From assembly GCF_002095475.1 (NCBI RefSeq), contig NZ_MLFR01000005.1:1-64000 (forward strand): a stretch of 64,000 nucleotides of DNA, given 5' to 3'. The stretch comes from Pantoea rwandensis. GTDB lineage: Bacteria > Pseudomonadota > Gammaproteobacteria > Enterobacterales > Enterobacteriaceae. Both the position numbers and the translations under genes were made by a program. Positions 8,241 to 16,997 of this stretch are shown here, one piece after another (within the stretch, counting starts at the first letter, position 1; each line of letters starts with the position of its first letter). The notes under the pieces were generated by a model, which was not told the origin of the DNA, did no database searches, and was given only the letters and a program-made list of their open reading frames with translations.

Positions 8241-9721
8241 TGACACGCACCTATGTGATTGGCGCTGGCTTTGGCGGCCTCGCACTGGCTATTCGCCTTC
8301 AGGCTGCCGGGATCCCCACCACCCTGCTGGAACAGCGCGACAAACCCGGTGGACGCGCCTATGCCTGGCAAGAACAGGGCTTTACCTTCGATGCTGGGCC
8401 AACCGTGATCACCGATCCTACGGCCATTGAGGCGCTGTTCACTCTGGCAGGGAAATCGTTAAGCGATTACGTCGACTTAATGCCAGTGACGCCGTTCTAT
8501 CGTCTGTGCTGGGAAGATGGTAAGCAACTCGATTACGACAACAATCAGCCGCAACTGGAACAGCAGATTGCGGCGTTCAATCCGCAGGATGTCGCTGGGT
8601 ATCGCCAGTTTCTGGCTTATTCCCAGTCTGTGTTCAGGGAGGGGTATTTAAAGCTGGGTACTGTCCCTTTTTTGCATTTTCGTGACATGCTGCGCGCCGG
8701 GCCTCAACTGGGGCGTTTGCAGGCGTGGCGCAGCGTCTACAGCATGGTGGCGAAATTCATTCAGGACGATCACCTGCGCCAGGCATTCTCTTTTCATTCT
8801 TTGCTGGTGGGCGGTAATCCTTTTGCAACGTCTTCGATTTATACCTTAATTCATGCACTGGAGCGCGAATGGGGCGTGTGGTTTCCGCGCGGTGGGACAG
8901 GTGCGTTAGTGCAAGGCATGGCACGTCTGTTTACTGACCTCGGTGGTGAACTGTTGTTGAACGCCGAAGTGAGCCAACTGGATACCACGGGCAACCGCAT
9001 TAGTGGCGTACAACTCAAAGATGGGCGCCGTTTTCCAGCCGTTGCCGTCGCGTCCAATGCTGATGTGGTGCACACCTATGATCGCTTATTGCGTGGTCAT
9101 CCCGCGGCGCGCAAGCGGGCTGCCGCGTTAAAACGCAAACGCATGAGTAACTCACTGTTCGTGCTCTATTTTGGTCTGAACCATCCGCATTCACAGCTGG
9201 CGCACCATACGGTCTGCTTCGGTCCGCGCTATCGCGAACTGATTGATGAAATTTTCAATAGCGGCCAGCTCTCGGACGATTTTTCGCTGTACCTGCATGC
9301 TCCCTGCTCCAGCGATCCTTCACTCGCCCCAGCAGGCTGTGGCAGCTTTTACGTATTGGCACCCGTGCCGCATCTCGGCACTGCTGCAATCAACTGGCAA
9401 CAGGAAGGACCGCGTTTACGCGATCGCATTTTTGCTTATCTGGAGGAGCACTATATGCCGGGATTACGTCAGCAATTGGTGACGCACCGAATGTTTACAC
9501 CCTTGGATTTCCGCGACACGCTTCATGCTCACCATGGCTCGGCGTTTTCGCTTGAACCCATTTTGACGCAAAGTGCCTGGTTCCGTCCGCACAACCGTGA
9601 TGCTGATATCACCAATCTCTATCTGGTCGGAGCCGGTACGCATCCAGGTGCAGGCGTGCCCGGCGTGATAGGTTCCGCCAAAGCCACGGCCCAGTTAATG
9701 CTGGAGGATCTCGCCGGATGA
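8240..9721 (+). CDS. crtI: Phytoene desaturase CrtI
   Basis: A 493-residue CrtI-type FAD desaturase that carries out four dehydrogenations of phytoene to lycopene. The N-terminal FAD fingerprint is VIGAGFGGLALAIRLQAAG (residues 6-24), followed by the KPGGRAY motif and FDAGPTVITDP. The bacterial phytoene dehydrogenase signature near the C-terminus is LYLVGAGTHPGAGVPGVIGS (residues 464-483). The gene overlaps crtB by 4 bases (ATGA). Full family length with no disruption. Confidence 0.97.
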   Translation: MTRTYVIGAGFGGLALAIRLQAAGIPTTLLEQRDKPGGRAYAWQEQGFTFDAGPTVITDPTAIEALFTLAGKSLSDYVDLMPVTPFYRLCWEDGKQLDYDNNQPQLEQQIAAFNPQDVAGYRQFLAYSQSVFREGYLKLGTVPFLHFRDMLRAGPQLGRLQAWRSVYSMVAKFIQDDHLRQAFSFHSLLVGGNPFATSSIYTLIHALEREWGVWFPRGGTGALVQGMARLFTDLGGELLLNAEVSQLDTTGNRISGVQLKDGRRFPAVAVASNADVVHTYDRLLRGHPAARKRAAALKRKRMSNSLFVLYFGLNHPHSQLAHHTVCFGPRYRELIDEIFNSGQLSDDFSLYLHAPCSSDPSLAPAGCGSFYVLAPVPHLGTAAINWQQEGPRLRDRIFAYLEEHYMPGLRQQLVTHRMFTPLDFRDTLHAHHGSAFSLEPILTQSAWFRPHNRDADITNLYLVGAGTHPGAGVPGVIGSAKATAQLMLEDLAG

Positions 9722-10647
9722 ACCGTCAGCCCCTCCTTGAGCAAGTGACGCAAACCATGGCGGTGGGGTCGAAGAGTTTCGCCACCGCAGCCAAACTTTT
9801 TGATGCGCCGACACGCCGCAGTACCTTGATGTTATACGCCTGGTGCCGCCACTGCGATGATGTGATTGATGGACAAACGCTCGGCGAAGGCGGCACGCAG
9901 CATATTGTGGAAGATGCACAGGCGCGTATGCTGCATCTGCAAATTGAAACGCGACGCGCCTATAGCGGTGCGCACATGGACGAACCCGCGTTCAAAGCGT
10001 TTCAGGAAGTGGCCTTGATTCATCGTCTCCCGCCACAATTAGCGTTCGATCATCTGGAAGGATTTGCGATGGACGCACGCGCAGAGCATTACGCTACCTT
10101 CGACGATACGCTGCGTTATTGTTATCACGTGGCTGGTGTCGTGGGGTTAATGATGGCGCGCGTCATGGGTGTGCGCGATGAAGCGGTGTTGGATCGCGCC
10201 TGTGACCTAGGGCTTGCCTTTCAGCTCACCAATATCGCACGAGATATCGTCGAAGACGCACAGAATGGGCGTTGCTACCTGCCACAAAGCTGGTTGGATG
10301 AGGCCGGTTTAAGCGGCCAGAATCTGGCAGACCCACAACACCGTACTGCGCTGGCACCACTGGCAGCACGCCTGGTGCGCGAGGCAGAACCCTATTATCT
10401 TTCAGCACGATCGGGCTTACCGGGTTTGCCATTACGTTCCGCGTGGGCAATTGCCACCGCACGCGGCGTGTATCGTGAAATTGGTGTGAAGGTGCAACAC
10501 GCTGGTGCTCGCGCGTGGGATGCACGACAGCGCACCAGCAGCAGCGAAAAGTTGGCACTATTGGTAAAAGGAGCCGGGCTTGCGATTACTTCGCGTTTGT
10601 CTCGTCCTGAGTCACGCCCTGAGGGTTTATGGCAGCGTCCGCGTTAA
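9718..10647 (+). CDS. crtB: Phytoene synthase CrtB
   Basis: A 309-residue squalene/phytoene synthase that condenses two geranylgeranyl diphosphates head to head to form phytoene. The two Asp-rich motifs are visible as YAWCRHCDDVIDG (first, near residue 40) and LTNIARDIVEDA (second, near residue 170), with the GRCYLP squalene/phytoene signature after the second. It is the last gene of the plus-strand crt operon. Its final 62 bases overlap the 3' end of crtZ on the other strand, so the two genes share coding DNA antisense. Confidence 0.97.
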   Translation: MNRQPLLEQVTQTMAVGSKSFATAAKLFDAPTRRSTLMLYAWCRHCDDVIDGQTLGEGGTQHIVEDAQARMLHLQIETRRAYSGAHMDEPAFKAFQEVALIHRLPPQLAFDHLEGFAMDARAEHYATFDDTLRYCYHVAGVVGLMMARVMGVRDEAVLDRACDLGLAFQLTNIARDIVEDAQNGRCYLPQSWLDEAGLSGQNLADPQHRTALAPLAARLVREAEPYYLSARSGLPGLPLRSAWAIATARGVYREIGVKVQHAGARAWDARQRTSSSEKLALLVKGAGLAITSRLSRPESRPEGLWQRPR

Positions 10648-11116
10648 CAGGCTTGTGGCGCTGACGCAGAGCCGCCTGCAATTTATGTAACGGCGGGGCA
10701 TACAGAAAACCGAATGAGACACAACCTTCACGACCCCGCACCGCATGATGCATGCGGTGCGCCATATACAGGCGTTTAAGGTAGCCCTTGCGCGGAATAT
10801 AACGGAATGGCCAGCGTTGATGCACTAAGCCATCATGCACCATAAAATAGAGTGCGCCATACAGCGTGACCCCTGCCCCAATCCATTGCAACGGCCAAAC
10901 ACCGTTCACGCCGATATAGATCAGCGCGATAGCCATGAGCATAAACACCACGGCGTAGAGATCGTTAAGTTCAAACTTGCCGTCGTGCGGTTCATGGTGT
11001 GAGAGGTGCCACCCCCAGCCCCAACCGTGCATGATGTATTTGTGCGACAGCGCCGCCACCACTTCCATCACCACCACTGCCGCAAGCAGGATCAGCGCAT
11101 TCCATAACCAGAGCAT
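10586..11116 (-). CDS. crtZ: Beta-carotene 3-hydroxylase CrtZ
   Basis: A 176-residue integral-membrane di-iron hydroxylase that converts beta-carotene to zeaxanthin via cryptoxanthin. The His-rich iron ligands are clear: HKYIMH (HxxxxH), HLSHHEPHDG, HDGLVHQRW and HRMHHAVRG. Four hydrophobic segments are visible between and before them. It reads convergently to crtB, overlapping it by 62 bases, as the usual opposite-strand member of Pantoea crt clusters. The C-terminal tail (PVNADAAINPQGVTQDETNAK) is hydrophilic and is the part encoded opposite crtB. Confidence 0.96.
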   Translation of the reverse strand: MLWLWNALILLAAVVVMEVVAALSHKYIMHGWGWGWHLSHHEPHDGKFELNDLYAVVFMLMAIALIYIGVNGVWPLQWIGAGVTLYGALYFMVHDGLVHQRWPFRYIPRKGYLKRLYMAHRMHHAVRGREGCVSFGFLYAPPLHKLQAALRQRHKPVNADAAINPQGVTQDETNAK

Positions 11117-11171
11117 CGTGCGTCCATTGGTGTAAGCAGAGGCTTTAAAGGTGGACGCAGATGGCTATTGT

Positions 11172-11237
11172 TGCAAGTGAACATTAATCGCAAGGCAAAA
11201 TTGCCGGCTGTTGTTTTTTCATCCATAATCACTTGCA
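11172..11237. repeat. Separated 9-bp inverted repeat between crtZ and ccdA
   Basis: TGCAAGTGA at 11172-11180 is repeated as its exact reverse complement TCACTTGCA at 11229-11237, 48 bases apart. The pair lies in the divergent gap between crtZ and ccdA, where both promoters must sit. It could be a paired operator or chance. Confidence 0.25.
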
Positions 11238-11238
11238 T

Positions 11239-11258
11239 TGTGACACGTGTTAATCACA
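11239..11258 (+). promoter_or_regulatory. Candidate ccdAB autoregulatory operator
   Basis: TGTGA (11239-11243) and TCACA (11254-11258) form a 5-bp inverted repeat around a central CACGTG, ending 10 bases before the ccdA start. CcdA-CcdB complexes repress their own promoter in known systems, and this is the only palindrome placed to do so. Confidence 0.35.
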
Positions 11259-11268
11259 CGGGGGATTT

Positions 11269-11508
11269 ATGCCAAAAACCAGTGTTAAAACAAAGAAAAC
11301 CGTCAGCGTGACCGTTGAGCCGCGACTTCTGCAACAAGCTCGTGAGGCCGGTTTGAACTTATCCGCCATTTTGACTGAAGCGTTGCGGCAAGAGATACGA
11401 GCCGCTGCAGCCGATAATTGGAAACGAGAGAATAGCGTGGGTTTAAAGGAGTTGAATCGTATTACCGAGGAACACGGATTACTGTCTGATGAATACAGGA
11501 CGTTCTAG
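11269..11508 (+). CDS. ccdA: Type II antitoxin CcdA
   Basis: A 79-residue antitoxin. The N-terminal ribbon-helix-helix segment KTVSVTVEPRLLQQAREAGL (residues 10-29) binds operator DNA, and the acidic C-terminus ending LLSDEYRTF is the unfolded toxin-binding tail found in CcdA. It neutralises CcdB and autoregulates the operon. GGGGGA precedes the ATG. The toxin gene follows after 2 bases. The pair sits immediately beyond crtZ and could stabilise a plasmid carrying the pigment cluster, although ccdAB pairs also occur on chromosomes. Confidence 0.93.
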   Translation: MPKTSVKTKKTVSVTVEPRLLQQAREAGLNLSAILTEALRQEIRAAAADNWKRENSVGLKELNRITEEHGLLSDEYRTF

Positions 11509-11510
11509 CA

Positions 11511-11819
11511 ATGCAATATATGATTTACCGTAATACCAGCAGAAACAGTGCTTACCCTTATTTGGTTGATGTACAGAGCGATATTATTGATGAACTCAGT
11601 ACGCGACTTGTCATTCCATTATTCCCCTTAAGCAAGTTTAAAAGTAAACAGGTAAAACGGCTGAATCCTGTCATAGAAATTGAGGGGGAGAACTACTTAG
11701 CCATGACACATGAAATGGCGAGCGTGCCTCTATCACTTTTAGGGCAACAAGTTATGGATGCTCGCCCTTATCGTCAGGCCATTAAAGATTCAATTGATTT
11801 TATTTTTGATGGGTTTTGA
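11511..11819 (+). CDS. ccdB: Type II toxin CcdB (DNA gyrase poison)
   Basis: A 102-residue CcdB-family toxin that traps DNA gyrase in its cleaved complex. Family landmarks are VDVQSDIIDE (residues 19-28), RLVIPLFPL, and MTHEMASVPLSLLG. The protein ends FIFDGF, whereas F-plasmid CcdB ends FWGI with the gyrase-contacting Trp99. The DGF-type end recalls the chromosomal O157-type CcdB lineage, so activity may differ from the F-plasmid toxin. It is co-transcribed with ccdA. No frame disruption is seen. Confidence 0.92.
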   Translation: MQYMIYRNTSRNSAYPYLVDVQSDIIDELSTRLVIPLFPLSKFKSKQVKRLNPVIEIEGENYLAMTHEMASVPLSLLGQQVMDARPYRQAIKDSIDFIFDGF

Positions 11820-11949
11820 AACTTTACATCCCCACTTCCCCTCGCTAGTATTGCCCCCTCTCAGCGGAAATGAACAGCTGCGTACGCGTTAACGTCAATC
11901 AACGCACCATATGCAGAATCGATCTGCCTCATTTCTATGGTGCGAAAAA

Positions 11950-13139
11950 ATGTCCCATACTGCTATCACTCAAAATGTAGCCCTACGTCGTACGGGTTTC
12001 TTCCTGTTTCTCCTGCTGCTGACTGCCGCCAATCTCCGCACACCGATTACCGCAACCGGACCGGTGCTGGAGAATATTCGCCAAAGTTTTGGCTTGAGCG
12101 CCAGTGCGGCAGGCGTCATTAACTTCTTACCACTGCTGATGTTCGCCACACTGGCTCCTCCCGCAGCCTGGTTTGGCAATCGCTTCGGTCTGGAACGCAG
12201 TTTATGGGGCTCACTGTTGCTGATTACGTTCGGTTCGGTGCTGCGCATCACCGGCAGTGAAAGCGCCATGTGGGCAGGAACCTTGGTCCTGAGTTCCGGC
12301 ATCGCTGCAGCTAACGTTTTACTTCCCCCCTTATTAAACGCGATTTCACCGAGCATACGGCGCGCTATATTGGCCTGTATGCCATGGTGATGGGCATTTC
12401 AGCGAGCATTGCGTCGGGCATTGCGGTACCGCTGGCTGAGATGAGCTCAGTGGGTTGGCGCTTGTCGCTCGCCGTGTGGTTAGTGCCTGCATTTATTGCG
12501 CTATTCGCCTGGCTACCTTACCTCAAAAAGCCTGCAACACAGGCTCATGCTGCTGTCGCCAATGGGATAACCCGCTCTCCTTGGCGTGCCGCATTGGGCT
12601 GGCAGGTTTCACTGTTTATGGCCAGCCAATCACTGTTGTTTTATACGCTCATTGGCTGGTTCACCCCTTTCGCGCAAGACAACGGCATCAGCCAAATTGA
12701 AGCGGGCGGCATGCTGTTTGTGTATCAGATAGTCGCTATTGTTTCGAATCTGGTTTGTATGAGTGCCTTAAAGAAACTACGCGACCAACGCGCCATTGGC
12801 TTTATCGCTTCACTGCTGATCTTTGTCGCGGTCCTCGGTTTGCTGGTATTGCCGGCATGGTCACTGCTGTGGCTGATTCTGGCAGGATTGGGAGCGGGCG
12901 CATCGCTGGTCATCAGCCTGTCGCTGTTTAATTTGCGCACCCAGGATCATCGTCAAGCATCGAAACTCTCTGGCATGGCCCAGTGCGTAGGCTACGGACT
13001 GGCCGCACTGGGCCCGCTGTGCTTTGGGATGTTACACGATGCCAGCGGCAACTGGTCGCTGCCGCTGGTCATGCTATTGGCGGTCACCGTGGTGCAGATG
13101 GTGATGGCGCTGCTGGCGGGGCGTGCGCGCCATATCTGA
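11950..13139 (+). pseudogene. CynX/NimT-type MFS transporter, frameshifted
   Basis: Two adjacent frames together make one major facilitator transporter of about 395 residues, close to the family length. The first part starts at ATG 11950 (MSHTAITQ) and reads through NLRTPITATGPVLENI to about 12335. The second frame carries KRDFTEHTARYIGLYAMVMG and the remaining helices to 13139. The break is in the AAA run at 12336-12338: restoring one A joins the frames without loss. The family (cyanate transporter CynX-like) carries small anions or nitroimidazole-like compounds. It may be a real pseudogene or a homopolymer sequencing error, since two neighbours show the same lesion type. Confidence 0.85.
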
Positions 13140-13141
13140 CA

Positions 13142-14229
13142 TCAGGCTATTACTCGGCTTTCCTGGCGTTCCAACTCACGTACACGTGGAATGACCTCAC
13201 GCCCGAAGAATTCGACGTCTTCGTGGAAGTGCAGGAACGCCAGCAACAGTAGGTCAACACCCGCGTGTTTTAACGCAATGATGCGCTCAGCAATCTGTTG
13301 CGGTGTGCCAATCAAATTGGTTTTAAAACCGTCGTTATACTGCACCAAATCTTCAAAAGACGATTTTGCCCAATTACCCTCCCCTTCAGGTGAGGCATTT
13401 CCTGCGTTCTTCACCTCATGCTGGAAGCCTTTCACAGCATCCGGATTAGCTTTCGCGATGATCTCCTGCAGCACACTCTGCGCTTCTTTTTCTGTGTCCC
13501 GGGCAATCACAAACCCGTTTAAACCGATTTTGACATGATGACCGTTGGCAGACGCTTTCGTTCGGATATCCTCCACCTGCTGCCGCACCCTTCGGGGGTA
13601 TTTCCATTAGTGAAGTACCAGTCCGACACGCGTGCCGCCATATCGCGTGCCGCACGAGAACTGCCGCCCTGAAAGATTTCCGGTAAAGGTGAAAGCGGTT
13701 TTGGTTTTAAAGCGTAATCACGAAAGCGATAGAAATCACCGGCAAAGGTAAAGTTGTCCTCATGCCAGATGCCACGCAGGCAGCGTATAAACTCCTCTGA
13801 ACGTAAATAGCGCTCTTCATGATCGAGCCACGGCTCGCCAATGGCTTTAAACTCCCCCCTAAACCAGCCGCTGACAATATTAACGGCAATGCGCGGACCG
13901 TAGAGATGGCTAATAGTGGCAATTTGTTTGGCGGCCAATACAGGATTCCACGGCCCTGGTAACAAGGCGGCGATTACCTTAAGTTTGGAGGTATGACTCA
14001 GCAGGTCCTGTGAGAAAGTCACCGATTCATGCTGATTATCTGCACCATATCCAGCAGTAAAGCGAATCTGTGTCAGTGCATAGTCAAAACCCGCTTTTTC
14101 AGCGATTTTCGCGAGTTCTCGGTTATAGTCTGCACCCCAATGTGTGCGCTGTTCGATCTGGCTGATCACTAACCCTCCAGATACATTAGGCACCCAGTAG
14201 GCAAACTGCAGCGGTTTCTGTTCAGGCAT
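13142..14229 (-). pseudogene. sfnG: FMNH2-dependent dimethylsulfone monooxygenase SfnG, frameshifted
   Basis: A bacterial luciferase-like (LLM) monooxygenase split in two frames. SfnG oxidises dimethylsulfone to methanesulfinate and formaldehyde for sulfur scavenging. The N-terminal part starts at ATG 14229 (AAGGAGA upstream) and carries FAYWVPNVSGGLVIS, TAGYGADNQHESV and IFQGGSSRAARDMAARVSDW. The C-terminal part (frame ending at 13142) carries GEGNWAKSSFEDLVQYNDGF and FKTNLIGTPQQIAERI. The joint is at the GGG run near 13594-13596 in TPEG: restoring one G gives continuous EG-VRQQVEDIR. About 362 residues when repaired. No SsuE-like reductase gene is adjacent. Confidence 0.85.
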
Positions 14230-14391
14230 CGGCTTCTCCTTTCGAGATATATAATTAAATGACATTAAAAATCTAAAATTCAAATCTTTTATATATATCG
14301 TCATGCAGCCGTCATGCCAGCTTTGAGTAAATTTAACCTATTGATTTTTTGCGGATAATTTAAAATCCTTACGGCGATTCAGTTGCAAATA

Positions 14392-14417
14392 CAGCAGCCG
14401 CTGTTGCCAGGCTGCTG
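14392..14417. repeat. Hairpin in the sfnG-LysR intergenic region
   Basis: CAGCAGCC (14392-14399) and GGCTGCTG (14410-14417) form a perfect 8-bp stem with a 10-nt loop. The 291-base gap 14230-14520 otherwise shows only AT-rich sequence at 14240-14300, which probably includes the sfnG promoter, and no gene. No T-tract follows, so terminator function is uncertain. Confidence 0.35.
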
Positions 14418-14520
14418 CATTCACAACAGTTAAAATGAGAGAGATGTGGAATGACACCTAGTCAGGGCCACACAAGGTGTAACAGGTTTGATCTGCTTAT
14501 TCGCACTCAGTGCAATTAAC

Positions 14521-15392
14521 TCAATGACTCATGTCTAATGCATTCAGAAACTCACCAATTAGCGGCCTGGTATCCTCTTTACGCCATACGGCGTACAACG
14601 TGATATCAAGTGGCAACCATGGCAGCATCACCAGCGAAACCGTTTCGGGCACCCTTGCCGCCAAGCTCTGTTGAATAAAGGTAAAGCCCAGCCCGGCTTC
14701 AACACAGGCTAGCGCGGCCTGCGGGCCACTGACGTCTAAAACGATATTGGGCTGGAAACCGGCGAGTTCACAGGCGTGAAGCAGTCGTGAGCGAGCAGCA
14801 GGATTGAGATGCTGATGGTCGGCAATCCAGCGCTGGCCCTGCAAATCCTCCGGCGTAGGTGCGGCAATGGCCTGTGCTGTGGGCATGGCTAACAGGATCG
14901 GTTCTGTTAGCACTTTTTCTGCAAAAACAGCTCACTCATTTCTGGCGGCGTATGCAGCAGTGCGACATCCAACGCCCTTTCTTGCAGCAGTTCTTGTTGC
15001 TGTTTTGAGCGCATCGCGTGCAGATGAATATCAATGCCACTTGGGGCGTTGAGACGAGCCAGGGCTTCTGGTAGCAGACGCGAATGAATGGCTGCTTCGA
15101 CATAACCAATATCCAGGCGCCCAACGTCTGCATGCATCAGGCTGCGTCCATAATCTTTCAGTCGTTCGTGATGGTGTAAAAATGGGGTGACCTCATCGAG
15201 AAATTTTCGTCCCGCTTCCGTTAATCGTAGGCGTTTTTTCTCGCGATGAAACAGGGTTACCCCTAGCTCACTCTCCAATTGTTGAATCTGCCTGCTCAGC
15301 GGAGATTGCGAAATATGCAGTCTTTCAGCCGCCTGACCGACATGTTCTAACAGCGCCACAGTGGCAAAAGATCGCAGTAATTTAATGTCCAC
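14521..15392 (-). pseudogene. LysR-family transcriptional regulator, frameshifted
   Basis: A LysR regulator of about 290 residues in two frames. The N-terminal winged HTH is intact: LLRSFATVALLEHVGQAAERL followed by HISQSPLSRQIQQLESELG (about residues 4-43). The frame stops after ELFLQKKC near 14908. The rest of the effector-binding domain continues in the next frame from VLTEPILLAMP to 14521. One extra A in the AAAAA run (14918-14922 region) would rejoin them. It is divergent from the MBL-fold hydrolase at 15528 and so is a natural candidate for its regulator. Whether the break is real is open. Confidence 0.85.
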
Positions 15393-15527
15393 AGCTCTTT
15401 CGGTCTCAACTCAGTCGAAAATGATGATAGTCACACCTCTCCGCTCACTGCAATATTTCCATGTTCTTGCAGGTCAATGAATGATCGGCAATTTATCCTT
15501 TTCCAATAATGAATAAAGGCGGTAATT

Positions 15528-16364
15528 GTGGCTCAACCCTTTTCAAATCAACGCGTGGGCAATTATTTAATTACGGCGATTAGCGACGGCACGATGAATG
15601 CCAGTCTGGCGCTGTTATCAGGCATTGAGCTGACTACCGCAGAGACGATTCAAGCGAAGTCTGGCATCGCGGCAGCGGGTGATATTCATATTTACAGCTA
15701 TCTGATTCGTGGTGAAGGGCGCACGATATTGATTGATAGCGGCATGGGCGCAATCAATCATATTGGTGGGGAATTGCAGGGTAATCTGTTGGCATTGGGA
15801 GTGACTCGCGAGTCGATTGATACTGTTTTACTGACGCACGGCCATCCCGACCATATCGGTGGTCTGTTGGATGCGGCGGGGCAGCCTGCCTATGTTAATG
15901 CCCAACTTTATTTGCACCCGGCTGAAGCCGCCTTCTGGTTAGATGAACAGCAACTGAAAACCACCAGCGAGCGCACCCAACGCAACGCCTTACTGGTACG
16001 CCGCACCCTGGATGCTTACCGCCCTTCGTTACACTTGATTGAGCAGGCCGATATTAACGCGAATATTCGGGCCATCAGTTTGCCGGGTCACACGCCAGGT
16101 CACACCGGATACCTGATTCATTCCGGCAACGAGCGCCTGCTGGTCTGGGGCGATATTGTGCATTACCCGCACATTCAGTTAGCGCGGCCAGAAGTGTCTA
16201 TTTCTTTCGATCACGACCCGGTTTTAGCTGAAGCAACACGCAAAGCCATTGTCGAGCAAGTTGTCAGGGATCAAACCCTAGTGGCAGGCATGCATTTCGG
16301 CGAATCGGCTGCTTTTGGACATATTGAAAATGATTCACCGACAGGATATTTACTGCGCGCGTAG
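15528..16364 (+). CDS. MBL-fold metallohydrolase
   Basis: A 278-residue metallo-beta-lactamase-fold enzyme. The metal-binding signature is LLTHGHPDHIGG (HxHxDH, about residues 104-115), with further ligands in SLPGHTPGHTGYL and VWGDIVHYPH. There is no signal peptide, so it is probably cytoplasmic. Comparable single-domain proteins include lactonases and other hydrolases; the substrate is not determinable. The start is GTG 15528 with AAAGGCGG upstream; no ATG alternative gives the conserved N-terminus. It lies between a divergent LysR gene and a convergent ArsR gene whose 3' end is 4 bases away. Confidence 0.8.
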   Translation: MAQPFSNQRVGNYLITAISDGTMNASLALLSGIELTTAETIQAKSGIAAAGDIHIYSYLIRGEGRTILIDSGMGAINHIGGELQGNLLALGVTRESIDTVLLTHGHPDHIGGLLDAAGQPAYVNAQLYLHPAEAAFWLDEQQLKTTSERTQRNALLVRRTLDAYRPSLHLIEQADINANIRAISLPGHTPGHTGYLIHSGNERLLVWGDIVHYPHIQLARPEVSISFDHDPVLAEATRKAIVEQVVRDQTLVAGMHFGESAAFGHIENDSPTGYLLRA

Positions 16365-16368
16365 GGCA

Positions 16369-16719
16369 TCAGGAGGCTGCACTGTGGAAATCTTTCACGG
16401 TGCCGCGCGTCAGCCCATCTTGCGTGGTGGCCGTAAGAAATGCCTCCAACAGCCCCGGAAAACGCGCGTTAAGATCGTCGCGACGCAGTGATAAGAGATT
16501 CTCGCGTCCTGAAGGTTTCTGCCAAATGACGCCACTGTCGCGCAGTACACGCCAATGGTGCGTAAGGGTGGATTTGGAAACCCCTTTCAGCAGCGATCCG
16601 CAGGTGTGTTCACTGCCATCTGCCAGAATGCTGACCACACTCATACGCATAGGATTTCCGAGCGCCGCTAACACATTTTCCAGACGAATTTCCGCGCGCT
16701 GCGGGTGATTTTCCAGCAT
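16369..16719 (-). CDS. ArsR-family transcriptional regulator
   Basis: A 116-residue winged-HTH protein. The core ENVLAALGNPMRMSVVSILA is followed by the recognition region GVSKSTLTHHWRVLRDSGVIW (about residues 47-67), which is classic ArsR/SmtB architecture. No paired Cys metal site (ELCV-type) is visible, so it probably senses something other than a thiophilic metal. ATG 16719 is preceded by AAGGGG at proper spacing; an upstream in-frame start at 16746 is less likely. It could govern the convergent MBL hydrolase, but the tail-to-tail arrangement gives no direct evidence. Confidence 0.83.
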   Translation of the reverse strand: MLENHPQRAEIRLENVLAALGNPMRMSVVSILADGSEHTCGSLLKGVSKSTLTHHWRVLRDSGVIWQKPSGRENLLSLRRDDLNARFPGLLEAFLTATTQDGLTRGTVKDFHSAAS

Positions 16720-16820
16720 AACTGCCCCTTCTTTTCGTATAAACACGAAGTATCAGACAGCCAACCCAAGATGTACAGTGCAGCCACACGGCGTGCTAAA
16801 CGAAATGAGACACCTCAATT

Positions 16821-16858
16821 TTGCACCCGGTTGCAAAAAGCGTTGCAATCGGGTGCAA
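16821..16858. promoter_or_regulatory. Pair of LacI-family operators
   Basis: Two 16-bp even palindromes centred on CG lie head to tail: TTGCACCCGGTTGCAA (16821-16836) and TTGCAATCGGGTGCAA (16843-16858). Their centres are 22 bp apart, about two helical turns. Together they also form one large inverted repeat (14 of 15 pairs). They lie 140-180 bases upstream of the LacI-type gene at 16998, consistent with autoregulation. Confidence 0.6.
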
Positions 16859-16997
16859 AGATCAAACATAATCGTAACATCATAAAAACAGGGTTATTCG
16901 ATGTCATTTGCATCAATCGTTTGTGCTTAGGTGTTTATTTTCAGTTGGCTTTCACGTTCAATGCAGGGATCTTCGTGTTCTCCCCTACGCAGGTGCT

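Noticed and set aside
12330..12345. Programmed frameshift in the MFS gene
   Set aside because: No slippery heptamer with downstream structure was seen; a one-base loss in an A-run is simpler and neighbours show the same lesion type.
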